Positions 25,759-36,945 of a DNA stretch of 64,000 nucleotides are shown here, one piece after another. The notes under the pieces are model-generated. The model was not told the DNA's origin. It made no database searches and saw only the letters and a list, made by a program, of their open reading frames with translations. Source of the DNA: Pteria penguin. Lineage: Eukaryota > Mollusca > Bivalvia > Pterioida > Pteriidae. A program made the translations under genes and the position numbers. The DNA is taken from assembly GCA_035048485.1 (NCBI GenBank), contig CM068587.1:39409501-39473500 (forward strand), read 5' to 3'. Position 1 is the stretch's first letter. Each line of letters starts with the position of its first letter.

Positions 25759-27429
25759 CCGAGAGCTAATGCAATCAACTTTGGTAACACATGATCATCA
25801 AACGATGATAGAATCTCTGATAAATGCGAAGCATCTCCTAGTGGTCAGTTATGCTTGCCTCGTATAATTCCACATTGAATAGCGTATATTTCATTTCAAT
25901 GAGCATAATCTCCTTTTCAGCCAACATTGTTTGTAGCTGTGAAATAAATTTATGGTGTCTGATGGTCAGGAACAGATAAAATTAATGCTTTGAATTTGGT
26001 GGGATTGTAGCGCATGTTTTACACACCTCAATGACCGATATGACATTAGTAACATACATGGTCTCTTTAGAAATATTTCGATCACTGGAGAAATCATTCT
26101 TCATTATTCTTCACTCTTCTTGGGCACTCATAGAAGATTAATCGTGTTGCACTTTCAATGTAAATGATCATGTTTATAATCGTTATGAGCCCATTTTATG
26201 TTATATGTTGATAGAATCATTTGAAATCCATAATATCAAGTTATCGCACACATTTACATGAGGAAACCGGATGTTCTTCCGGTTTCGGTCTGCAAGTAAC
26301 GGTTATAAATGTGTTAGGGATACAGTAATAATGCATACCAGTCGTAGCTTTAACAATACAAAAGGACGAACTATAAACCTAGAAAATTAATGAGCATTTA
26401 TCAAGTCCTAAGAATAGTTTGCCATTTATTATATCACGGTACGTTAAAAAGATTGTATATATTATGAAATCGCAATCTATACACGAAGTAAATACCTACA
26501 ATCCCATCAAGTACTCCTATATTTAAGAATGAATATAATTCTAACTTGTCATGTAAAGAATAATACTTGCTATCATTTCTGTTAAAATGGAATACCATTA
26601 CTAAATACACATATACAAAATAGAAAAAAAAACCATAAAAGGTCAAATTAATCTAATTAGAAAACTCAGATCATACTTTATTATATATAAGAAACTCATC
26701 GTTTACGCTTCTCTTATTTTGTACTATATTGTCGGATTCATTTACTTGAGGGAAAACTGGTGGCAATCAAAGTAATCTACAGGGTATCGAAATGTATTCA
26801 TAATCCGTGCAGTTATTACAAAAATCATGAATAAAAGGCACAGAAAGACCAATAGAGAAAAACTGGTAGTATCAAATGTCAAGGAGGAGTAAGCATTGCC
26901 TACCGACACGCTACCCCTGCATTGTACTCACAATATAATGCTATCTGTACATAATCAGTTCTCTGTTATATCCTATTACCTTAACTAATTTTAGATATCT
27001 GAGTTCTTAGTTATAATATTATCAATAGTGTTTGTCAGAATTTTCCATCCTGTTCAATTGTGTAAATTCTACATGTGATATTAATTCTTCATATGATAAT
27101 AACAGTAATAGAAATCTACAAATTTCCAGATATGTGGATTTATTCAGCGGTTTTACTTTCATAAAACTTCATGAGTACAAATTGTTTTTCATTATTTTAT
27201 TGTATCTGATTACTCTGATGGAGGATTTTAAAGAACATTAAGAAATAATTTGTATTAATAGACCAAACAGTTATGGAAAACCTCTTCTTATCATATAGAA
27301 GGAAATTATAAATAAATGTGAATATGGAAATACTATGTGATAAAAAGACGTGGTCAATAAACATTTATATCATTGATTGAATCAAGTAGATAATGACGGC
27401 ATCTGATTTTAAACTTTTACAACTCACTC

Positions 27430-27740
27430 ATACGAATCAATGAGGGATCTTAAATGTGCCACGTCCACTGTAAAAGAAGAACTTGATTTTCACTGTCTAA
27501 TCGAAAAGGCAGGATGCAAATCAGCCACCAAATCTGGGATCTCTCTGTCACGAGTAAAATACCTTAACGATTGAGCTATGCTGGATCTATAAATTATTTT
27601 GGAATTTGTTGATTTAGATGTATGACCTAATAAACCCTATTTTGTGATGTATTTAAAGGAAAATTTAAAGGGTTGAAAATTCATGTATGTGCAAAATAAT
27701 TGCAGATTCGGAGATAAAATGGGACTGTTAACAATGAGCG
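27430..27740. repeat. Dispersed repeat shared with 51478-51755
   Basis: Both copies keep a gaact...ttctca..gtct block, aaaaggcaggatgcaaatcag (aaaagacaggacgccaatcag at 51570), ggatctctc, and a distal block aatttaaagggttgaaaat (aatttagagggtcgaaaat). Roughly 290 bp. Possibly a SINE or MITE remnant; type not determined. Confidence 0.5.
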
Positions 27741-28029
27741 TAGCAGAGACAGTATCAGAAGAACAGATCATTAGACCTGGCATGGGATATTGGTTTATTG
27801 TCTTATCCAAAATACAAGACAAGAGTGAAACCCAGGACCTCTCGGTCACCAGCTGGGCACTTCATCCACTGATCAATATCGCAGAGATGCCTCACCGGGT
27901 TATGTTTAGATGAAGAACAAATAACCCAAGATGGAAATTATCGATAAAAATCTTGTTTTCGATAAATCAAGGAAACCATGCCCATGTGCAAGAAAATAAA
28001 AATAAATTCAATAGAATTCAATTGAAACA

Positions 28030-28275
28030 ACGAAGATGTATCGAAGGATTAACCATATCTCGTAGTCCATAGAATAAAAACAATATCGTATATAGTGTCA
28101 TATTCAAACAATTGCGAACCCCAATAAAATCGAGGCGAGACCAAGCACCCAGGAGGAGTAAATGTCCCCTGGTTGCATGCAACACCCGTTGCAAAAGTCC
28201 TGCAAAAACTTTTCAAGCCGAGGAAGTAAATACATAAATATACACATATGAGAACATGAAGGAGGCAAGAACACC
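28030..28275 (+). repeat. Dispersed repeat copy, longest
   Basis: Colinear with 22000-22215 and carries the additional acacccgttgcaaaagtcctg segment also seen at 16600. I see no terminal repeats or target duplication. Confidence 0.7.
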
Positions 28276-28402
28276 AAGTCATATTATCCTATTCACGGTA
28301 CTAAATGTAAGTGAAATTCCAACGTTGGAAATGCATGTGAACAAATGTCTGAATATATATACATATTATGTCAAATCAAGTTTAGTCAAAAAGTTAAGAT
28401 GA

Positions 28403-28815
28403 TTAGTTTGTGTCGTAAGGCCCCAAAATATCGGTTAACATTCTTGAAATTAAATCTCCATATCGACCATAGAACTTCCTCAGTGACAATTTCAAACGTT
28501 CTTCAATATGTCCCTGTGATAGTAGTTTCGTGGCAAGAACCCTCGCTATCAGAATGAAATCTTCGTATTTAGAGCATGCTTTGGCATAGCGTATAAGTTT
28601 TGAAATGAAGACGCCATATGCGGGAGAAGACGATATGTTAATACTCTTGAAAGGGAAGTTGGTAATAGTGAAGTTGAAATCGTCACGTTTGTCAGAAAGA
28701 GAGGTTACCAATGAATCACCGTTACTAATTGATAGGAGTATATCGATGTATGAAGCAGAAGATACGCCTTCAATTGTATCTTTTATTTCGAATACCTTTG
28801 GATATATGATGTTGG
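28403..28815 (-). pseudogene. Reverse transcriptase C-terminal fragment of a Penelope-like or related retroelement
   Basis: The minus strand reads IYPKVFEIKDT, SASYIDILLSISN, DKRDDFNFTITNFPFKS, SPAYGVFISKLIRYAKACS and LRKFYGRYGDL in order. This is the thumb and post-RT region typical of the same retroelement family whose N-terminal part lies on the plus strand at 29715. The first part is open from about 28815 and has a single long frame to 28403. Nothing of the catalytic core precedes it in colinear position. It is a truncated insertion, or a piece inverted away from its neighbour. The assignment to Penelope-like elements is from memory of motif style and is tentative. Confidence 0.7.
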
Positions 28816-29163
28816 ACTGATCTTCAAATCATTTAATGTTATTTGTATTGATGGTCTTACGGCGAATCTGATTGGTTAAAAAATTGAGTTGATTTCTGTA
28901 TCAACAAAATTTTGAGTGCAGATATGTCATACTTGCCGGATCTACTTTCCTCTGGAATGCAAAACCCCATTCTATTTATGGAACAATGATTCCCGTGTTG
29001 TTAATCGATTACATAACATTGTTTCGTTATATTTAACGAATTCAAAGTACAAAAAAAATCGCACTTCACTTCAGAAACTATTAAATATAATATATAATTT
29101 CTTAATATTATTCAATTAAAAAAAAGTAAAATATAACTAGGTCTATCAACTAGTCTACAGTAC

Positions 29164-29278
29164 CAGTGGCGGATCCAGGATTTCCGAAAAGGTGGGGCCC
29201 ACATCTGTATTGTCCAAACTACTCAGCCATTTTGGTGCCAAATCTGGATTTTTAGGCCCCCCTCTAAATCCGCCACTG
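29164..29278 (+). mobile_element. hAT-like MITE, CAGTGGCGGATCC family
   Basis: A 115-bp element starting CAGTGGCGGATCCAGGATTT and ending CTCTAAATCCGCCACTG, giving imperfect terminal inverted repeats of about 15 bp. It is non-coding. Related copies are at 41180 and 458 (reversed). Confidence 0.8.
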
Positions 29279-29714
29279 AGTACAGTGCTGTTTAGAAATG
29301 CATGTAGTCAAATACAGAACAAAAACAGTACCTGTCTGTTACTAACCGATCGCTCGACAATGGACGCTGATAACTGTAATTTCTACGGTATCATGCCCGA
29401 CTAGGCAAACAGAACGGGCACCAGACAGTCCGTGAACCTACTCTTTCCACCTTGTGACATGCACGTGCACCAGTCAACATGCATTGCATTCCTAATAATA
29501 CTAATAGCATTTAAAATATAGATACCTTAGGTAACAGATTATCGTCCTCATATGCATTAATTGCTGTTTTAATAATTGTTCATTCTATTTCACTTATAAT
29601 ATTTTCAATGGACACTAGGATCAAATTTTCGAATTTCGTTTTAGCCGCCATTATTGACTTCACGATGTTATTTACCTTGTCGTTGTATTACTACGCGATC
29701 AAGTTACATGTTTC

Positions 29715-31145
29715 ATGCCATCAGTTGCATCCAAAATTTATAATTACAAAGGGTTTCTACAGTGTCTTGATCTTAGCCACTCTACATGCTATCCTCAACC
29801 GTGTGCATGTTCCTCATCTAAGTTTGTATATTCTCCTTGTGGCCATGTCATTACTGGTGATCTCGATATTGTTAAAAACACTAAATTAAGAGAACTTTTA
29901 CTTAAAGGTCCAAAATACAGAGAACCCAGATCATTCACATGGAGCCAAAATTTTGAGAATATTATGAACTGCTGCGAGGAATATGCCACACGATGGGCAA
30001 AAAGAGAGGAAGTACTGGTCGACACTCTTTCGGAATGGATAAAATCTATTGCAGTACTGCTGAGATCAAAAATTAAAAAATTACAAGGTTCTGTAAACAC
30101 CAGATTCGAATCTATTTATAAAGATCCTGATGTTGTCAAAGAACTTACCTTCCTCCAAGAACATTATATCATTACACCAGCAGATAAAGCATCTAATAAT
30201 TATACATTTACTTGTAAGAAATATTACTTTGACAGCCTAGTGAAAGAATTAGGATTAAATTCAGCTCCAGGAAATCCTTCTTATACTCTCACGAACTTTT
30301 CGGTTTCGGAAGTACTCGAGAATCATAAATCTGTCCTCAATACGTTTGGTATTAACTCAAATAAATTAAATTTAGAACTTCCATATTTGTACTGCATTCC
30401 AAAAATGCACAAAAATCCTTACAAACAACTCATTATCGCTGGTTCCTCGATGTGTTCCACAAAATCTGTATCGATACTACTCACAAAAATATTATCAGAA
30501 ATTAAATCTGGCCTTCATAGATATTGCGAAACAGTATGTTCCAGAAGTGGAATTAATCAAATGTGGATCCTTAAAAATTCAAAAGAGTTGTTAGAACATC
30601 TAAAATCAAAAAGTTTTACTAAAATTCACTCCATCAAGTCTTTTGACTTTTCGACTCTTTACACAACGATCCCTCATCAGAAATTAAAAGACAGATTAGC
30701 GGAAATTATTCAAGATGCATTTACTAGTAAAAACGGAAGCCGCAAATTAAAATATATAGTAATAGGCCACGATAAAACTTATTTTGTTAGGGAAAATTCT
30801 GATTCCAAAAATAAATACACTGAAACAGCTGTCATCCAGATGTTGAACTTTCTTATCGATAACATTTTGTGGTGTTTGGAGGTAAGGTTTTTCAACAAAT
30901 TGTCGGCATTTCAATGGGCACTAACTGTGCTCCGCTTCTGGCTGACATATTCCTTTACTCATACGAAGCTGAATTCATTCAGTCTTTGCTTTCGCAAGGA
31001 AAAAAAAAAACAATTGGCTATTGGCTTCAATTTTACTTACAGATATATAGATGACTTGCTTTCAATTAATAATCCTTCATTCGCGGATTACCTTAGCATC
31101 ATCTATCCAAGTGAACTGGAGGTAAAAAATAGCAATGTAGTGCCA
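29715..31145 (+). pseudogene. Reverse transcriptase ORF of a Penelope-like or related retroelement, frameshifted
   Basis: A 477-aa frame carries RT-family signatures in order: CGHVITGDLDIV, GPKYREPRSFTW, TPADKASNNYTFTCKKYY, LYCIPKMHKNPYK, IKSFDFSTLYTTIPHQKLK (catalytic Asp region A) and YRYIDDLLSINN (the catalytic DD box). The intervening segment GGKVFQQIVGISMGTNCAPLL is read in another frame at 30869-31054. Two compensating frameshifts, near 30870 and at the A10 run near 31003, therefore break the protein. Homology stops after YPSELEVK near 31130, and the C-terminal third is missing. Such elements copy RNA into DNA in the nucleus. This copy is dead as read, unless the poly-A length is a sequencing error. 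Confidence 0.8.
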
Positions 31146-31227
31146 TAAATTATGTTAAATTTTTGTTTCCATATATAAGTGAAATAAAATGATGAGAAAT
31201 GAATCCTAAATTTTAGGAGCATTTTTG

Positions 31228-31291
31228 TACGGAAATTTGAACGGAAAACTGAAGGGCATTTATGCAAAAGTTTTCCGTCCAAATTTAACGT
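31228..31291. repeat. Hairpin at the junction of convergent RT fragments
   Basis: Arms of 23 bp (31228-31250 and 31269-31291) pair around AGTTTTCCGT, with a few mismatches and an 18-bp loop. A smaller palindrome CCTAAATTTTAGG lies just upstream at about 31205. Confidence 0.7.
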
Positions 31292-31298
31292 TGATACC

Positions 31299-31540
31299 TC
31301 AATCAACAGAAAAACATGTAGGATTCTTAAATACACAGTTGTTAATTGACAAAACGTCATCAATGTATTTGTATGTAAAGTTGAACCGATATGCTAATTG
31401 TTTATTGCCTTTGAAGAGCAGAGGCTGTATGAATTCTGCTTCGTAGAATACAAAAAATGTCGGCCAGAAGTGGCTCGCAATTTGTACCCTTCGGAATGTC
31501 AACAATCTGTTGGAACACTTTCCCGCCAAAAATCACAAAA
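31299..31540 (-). pseudogene. Second RT core fragment, inverted relative to the first
   Basis: The minus strand encodes GKVFQQIVDIPKGTNC, PLLADIF, then after a frameshift YEAEFIQPLLFKGNK and YKYIDDVLSINN. These are the same motifs as 30869-31090 on the plus strand, but diverged in sequence, so it is an independent copy. It is truncated on both sides. Confidence 0.75.
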
Positions 31541-32613
31541 ATATTATTTATAAGAAATTCTAACATTTGGATTATCTCTTTTTCTGTATACTTGATGTTC
31601 CTTTACAAAATATGTGTCGTTGTGGCCTAAAACGAGATACTTATACCTGCGAATTCCTGTTTTGATAAAGAGGGCGTTTTGAATAATTAGTGTTATTCTT
31701 TTCTTTAGTTTTTTATGAGGAATGGTAATATGAATAGTTGAAAAAAAGAAAATTTGACACTTGATTAGAATAACGTAATTTATTTTGATAGGATAATCTT
31801 ATTTCATTAACAATGATTTTATTTTATGATAAAGACAAAAGTCAAAAATAAAAGATCCGATTCAATCTCAAGGGAAAATACACCTCAGGAACTTGCGAAC
31901 AGAAAAAATAATAATAAAAAAGTCACAAAAATATTTGATTACAATACCATCATAGTATTGACTTAGGACTGTCAAATACCAAAACTTCACTTAGTTAGGC
32001 AAATGTTTCACAGGCCCTATCTTCCTTCATACCATTAAACGGTGTAACGACTTCGGACTATTTGTTACGGGAAAATTAACTCAATGTTCGACAAGTCATT
32101 TATTTATGACGTCATAATGAAAACGTGCGTCAACAGGTGTGATGCCAGCATTTGCAATCTGTCAATCCCTGAAAATATTTTTAAATCCTTACTAAAACCA
32201 ATAGTAGAAATATATCCATTAATTTGGATGAAATGACCTACACTAGGTCTTAACAGCAATCGTGATAATCGCAGCAAGCAAAACTACCCTCAGGTACAGT
32301 TTTAATCAATTATCATAATGCAAGATTACGTATTTTTATGGGTTCACAATCTTAGTTTTATGTATGACATGAGCTCACTAGGGCTTTCTATGTTGATTGG
32401 TAGACGCACTATATCCATGTACCATAAAATCGGCAATCCTTTGATTGATGTTACAAATCAATATCGTCTGTGCACATTTATCACGAAAATCAAATGCAAT
32501 GCAGAAGTAAAGACTGTTGGAAACAAAGAAATAACAAAAATGTCATCATGAATACAGTACGATTAAAATGATACATATAGGTATATCGTAACACAAAAAA
32601 TCATCTAATTGGG

Positions 32614-32780
32614 GTTGTTGTTGTTTTTTTTTTTTTTGGTTTTTTGGGAAAGGGGGAGGTTCTTTTGGGGTTTTTTTTTGGGGGGGGGGGGGTATTTTTT
32701 ATTTGTTTATTTATTTATTTATTTACTTATTTTTTGTTTTCGTTTTTTATTATTAATTTTTTTTTTTGTTATTACCCAAA
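32614..32780. repeat. Low-complexity T/G-rich tract
   Basis: Runs of T, runs of G (including G12) and a TTTA/TTTATTTA stretch. Such homopolymers are prone to assembly error. Confidence 0.9.
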
Positions 32781-32826
32781 ATTAAAATTATTTCTTAATC
32801 TACAAAAACATTTCTCAGTGACAAAT

Positions 32827-32985
32827 GGGGCAGATTTGGTATAGTGGTTATGCGCTTGGCATGCAGTGCAGACAATGCTGTTTCGATTCGAGGTTTGCTC
32901 TGCTAAGTTAAAAAGGTTGGCTGCCTCTTGTTTCTATATCTTGACATAACAGAAATATTGTTGAAAGCGATTCAAAACCTCAAAT
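32827..32985 (+). mobile_element. tRNA-derived SINE, degraded
   Basis: The head matches the other copies (ggtatagtggttatgcgcttggc for the A-box region, tttcgattcgagg for the B-box), followed by the body words ttgacataacagaaatattgttgaaagcga. Several substitutions indicate age. Confidence 0.7.
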
Positions 32986-33553
32986 CGCTGACAAATAATC
33001 GAAAGATCCCCTATTCGGGCAAGTTAGATGGTCCGACCTAACTTTAGTAGTATTTCGTAAAACGATTTTAATCTCCGCTTAGTATAAATATGATATGGCG
33101 TACAACAGAATATCTGATAAGTATAAATGTATAGTTTACTTTATAAATTGAATAGATAACACAAAGAGAGTAATCAATTAAACTCGTAAGAGACAATATG
33201 GAATTGGAAACAAAGGATCACAGAGATTCCAAGAAGACGACAACAAAGATTTTTCCTGTAGAGATGTAATGCTTTAGTCAATATATATTCTGCAGTTTCA
33301 ATAGATAGAAGATGAAGAAATTGTTAATTCATATTTTCAAATGTGAAATACGAAAGAAATTGGGGTAAAATAAAACTTTGATTATGAATAAATGATATAA
33401 TGGGTTTTTTTTTCAGAACCTTTGTCTTCAAGTTTAGCATAGCGGCCGTGTATTATTGTATGGAATTTTTCTAATAAAAATCTACAATGTATAAGATGTA
33501 CGATTCTCTGTGTACAGGAAAGTAATCTTAAAAGTCAACAGAAAGCGGTCATC

Positions 33554-33554
<1 letters not shown>

Positions 33555-33617
<63 letters not shown>
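33555..33617. repeat. (CA)n microsatellite
   Basis: About 31 uninterrupted CA units. Confidence 0.98.
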
Positions 33618-33619
<2 letters not shown>

Positions 33620-34401
33620 ACTGTTGACTTTATATAGCAGGAATTAGCACAGTTATAATGAGAATGAAATATAAGAAAACCAGTAGCTAGTTTAAAATGT
33701 TAATTGACCCTAATGTAAGCAGCAGAAGCTTGAAAATCGGTCTGGCTATGATTGTGACAACTTATCAATGTACTTTTACCTCGATTCAAGAGTTTCAGGC
33801 TACCATAACCCCTGCTATGGCTGAAAAGTTTCAGGCTTCTTATTGGACATGTTTGCTTTTGTTCCTGTTTATTTGTTGGGTTTTAATAGGGATTTATCTT
33901 ACTTTTATGGAGCCTATCTTTTTACTGAAATGCCAAAGACCCATCAATAACATAGAAACTTCGCAATTTGTCAACAAGTTGCCATATTGAAAACTAATTG
34001 CCACTTGATACCTGAAGGCCAGCGACTCTAAATACATGTATTATGTTAAGGTTTACCCATAGGGCAAGAGACATCAAACTCTATATTGGAATCAACTTTA
34101 ATAGGTTTCTGATAGACACTGATTGGTCTGTAGTTGGGCTATCTATTAACATGAGAATAGTGATGGATAAATGCGGGGAATCTCTATTTCCTGACAAAGA
34201 TTATTAAAGGTTTGGGAGGTCATTGTCCTTTCAGTAATTATCACCAAGAGGTAATTTGTATCTTAATGTAACATATTCAATATCGAATTTTTATCTTAAA
34301 ACATTACTAAAGATAAGATAGGTTCTGCGTTATTGTTACTTATTACTTTTATGACACCTTTAAAACAAATTTCCAAGTTTTTTATTACATTTATGCGTAA
34401 A

Positions 34402-34572
34402 GAGCAAGCTAATTGTAGTGACTAAGCGCTTGGCCTGCGGTGCAGGCAATTCGGGTTCGATTCTCGGGTCGCAACACTATGTTTAAGGGGTTAGTTATCT
34501 CCTTCTTCCATGTCGCGATATAACTTCAAAATCGTTGATTTCAAGCGACGTAAAACACCAATCAATCTACTA
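34402..34572 (+). mobile_element. tRNA-derived SINE
   Basis: tRNA-like head with gtagtgactaagcgcttggc and a B-box-like GGTTCGATTCTCGG, then catgtcgcgatataact and aagcgacgtaaaacaccaat as in the intact copy at 41851. Oriented plus. Confidence 0.8.
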
Positions 34573-35226
34573 ACCAAAATCTGTGTGCTAGAAGACTTAA
34601 TGACAAAAGCTTGATGTTGTGAAGATGTACATTATAACGGTTATATTGGTTTTTCCTTCATTTTTTCAGAAAATCGATTAGCTCAATTCTGTGACCATGT
34701 TCGTTTGCTATCTAATATTTATTCTCGATATTGTAGTTTGAGATAACAAGCTCTGTCGATAAATCTCTTGTTTGTGTTTAGTTGAAATGATTGCGGATTA
34801 CATTTATATTATGACCTTCTTGACAATCAAGTTGTGTGTTACAAGGGCCCTTCAAAAGGTTTGAATTGATATGGGAAGCATAATTGTTGTTTTGTATGTG
34901 TTAAATATCAATTTTGATAAATTTATGTATATGTAGTCGTCACACTAACATTTCTATTTTCGGGTCTAAGTTTATGAATCTCTATCAACTTCTTTGAAGA
35001 CATGAAGGCAAGTAATATTGTTGGGTATTATGAACAAAATATTCTCGGGGATGCATTGGTCACATTACCCAAATATCCTCGGAATGTTTCAGGGGATTAT
35101 CTTTGTTTAAATCTTCGTGTGATGTCACGAGTATATTTTTGGTTCAAATCCCAAATCAGTCACTTCGAGAATATTATAGTTGGAATTAACCAATGAAGGC
35201 CTGTAATAAGGGAGAGTATAAAGATC

Positions 35227-35642
35227 TACACTACCCTCCATTAATAAGTACACACTTATTTTTCATATATTTGGAATAAATTTGACAAAAATGAAAGAAA
35301 TAGAACAAATTCAGGTATTTTGCTGTTTATATTCAATGAAAGAATATGTTTTATAATGAAAAAGTGAAGTTTAACAAAGCATTTTTTAAATCATATACAA
35401 ATGCAATACATTTCTAATCTGTAATGCACATTACAGTGTAATATTTTGTGTACCCTTCTCTTGCCCTTATTACAGCTTGAATATGTTTAGGCATGCTTTT
35501 AACAAGTGTTCTGCATCTTCAGGCGGACAAACTGTCCCAACATTCAATCAGTTAAAATATAACAACCTAAAATATTGACTTATTACTAGTTGTATTTATA
35601 GGTAATTCCTGGGGTGGGTAGTTACTTATGGAGGGTAGTGTA
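35227..35642 (-). mobile_element. Tc1/mariner-type deletion derivative with a transposase C-terminus
   Basis: A 416-bp element bounded by TACACTACCCTCCAT and its inverse ATGGAGGGTAGTGTA, consistent with TA target duplication. The minus strand at about 35494-35420 reads MPKHIQAVIRAREGYTKYY, which looks like the extreme C-terminus of a Tc1-family transposase. The remainder of the transposase is deleted, so the element is non-autonomous. Confidence 0.75.
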
Positions 35643-36216
35643 TTTTGGTTCTCATGCCAATAACCTAACATCAATGAGGTAGGCAGTATTCATTTTTTCA
35701 GTTAGTGAGGTGACAAAATAAATCGTTATGAACACGCGAAGTCTGATGACTTGTCCACCATCAAAGGTTAACAACTGAATTATAAATTAAGCATGTGTCG
35801 TCTATTTTATACATTTTCCTTTCTTGTTTCTTCCACAAATTTATTATTGTTTTGTTGGACACTTGACCACAGTGATTTTAACAAACTAGATGCGCGCTCT
35901 CAATTTTTTAAAGACCGTAACTACTTCTAAAAGAATAACACACATCACGGAAAGGAATATTTTTCAAGTAGGGAATCTCTGTGACCTTTCCGAGTAAATA
36001 ATTGAGCTCTAGGTCCAGTAGAATCTTTAGACAATAGTTCCTTCAGTTCACTTCTGCGTGAAGACTGATAAAGTTCTAAGATCTGATTTTAAAATGCCAT
36101 ATTGGCATCACCGTTGCTCTGAGACTTTCCACTTAATACACAGTGAAGCATTAAAATGAATAACTAGAAATGCTTCAATAGTTAAGACTTTCTTGAACTA
36201 CCGCAATCACTCGTGT

Positions 36217-36220
<4 letters not shown>

Positions 36221-36278
<58 letters not shown>
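36221..36278. repeat. (CT)n microsatellite
   Basis: About 29 uninterrupted TC units. Confidence 0.98.
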
Positions 36279-36281
<3 letters not shown>

Positions 36282-36589
36282 AAAAACGATATCTAAGCAA
36301 AAAATCCATCTAAATGCAATCTAAAAACGTGCCACAGTACAGGAGCACCATAAAGATCGAATTTTAATTAGACTGATCTAAATGTGGTTGCAGAATATTT
36401 ACATATGTAAATGTTATGTATATAATATCGATTGTATAAATGCAATAGAAATCAAGTTGATACCAGCCATAGTGTTTAATACATACAACAAGGTTTCCAT
36501 CAGTTTCAGTGCCAGTTTCCTTGACAGTGGGGAAGCGTTTGACACGGTGTGGCGTAATGGACTGATGTATAAAGTATACAACCTGGAAT

Positions 36590-36945
36590 AGGCGATCTTC
36601 ATATTTTGAATGATATAAGCGACCCAAGATTCGACATGTTACGTTCAGGGGCGTAGCCAGAGTGCAAATTATGTGTACGCACAAAGATTTGGGGGAAATG
36701 AAAATACCACCTCTCTCTCATGAGACACTATATTTTTGACAAAATGATGTGTACGCACGTGCGTATTTGGCGTAATGGTAGCTACGCCACTGACTTTTGC
36801 TTTTGACGGGGTTTTCATTTTGACGTAAAGGACTAAATAGTGACGCCATAATTAAAGCATTTAACGTCAAAATACAAATCCTGCTAAAGAGTTGCATGTC
36901 GGGTCTTGGGCCGCTTACATCATGTAAATATGAAGATCGGCTATT
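36590..36945. mobile_element. Foldback element inserted in the LINE remnant
   Basis: Arms of about 50 bp are inverted copies: gcgatcttcatatt...gcgacccaagattcgacatg at the left and catgtcgggtcttgggccgc...aatatgaagatcgg at the right. The LINE reading continues on both sides, which places the insertion after the LINE. It contains the MITE at 36646-36792. Confidence 0.7.
36646..36792. mobile_element. MITE with CAGNGGCGTAGCYA termini
   Basis: A 147-bp element starting CAGGGGCGTAGCCAG and ending GTAGCTACGCCACTG. The two ends are inverted repeats. Internally, atgtgtacgcac occurs twice. It is non-coding and hAT-like by its CAG termini. Confidence 0.75.

Larger units (their letters stand above)
25760..28380. 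other. Intergenic region with dispersed repeats
   Basis: No gene supported. It contains a fragment of the CCGGGAGGAGTAAGC family at about 26879-26925, the repeat at 27430-27740, and the copy at 28030-28275. Confidence 0.5.
31550..36380. other. Repeat-rich intergenic region
   Basis: Contains low-complexity DNA (32614-32780), two SINEs, a CA microsatellite and a Tc1-type MITE, each listed separately. No host exon is convincing. The 97-aa frame at 33697-33990 has one hydrophobic stretch but no homology signal or splice context. Confidence 0.5.

Noticed and set aside
29608..29889. 93-aa hydrophobic frame
   Set aside because: It overlaps the start of the RT frame at 29715; the hydrophobicity comes from T-rich sequence.
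33697..33990. 97-aa frame with a possible membrane helix
   Set aside because: One hydrophobic stretch in AT-rich DNA, without family, promoter or splice signals.
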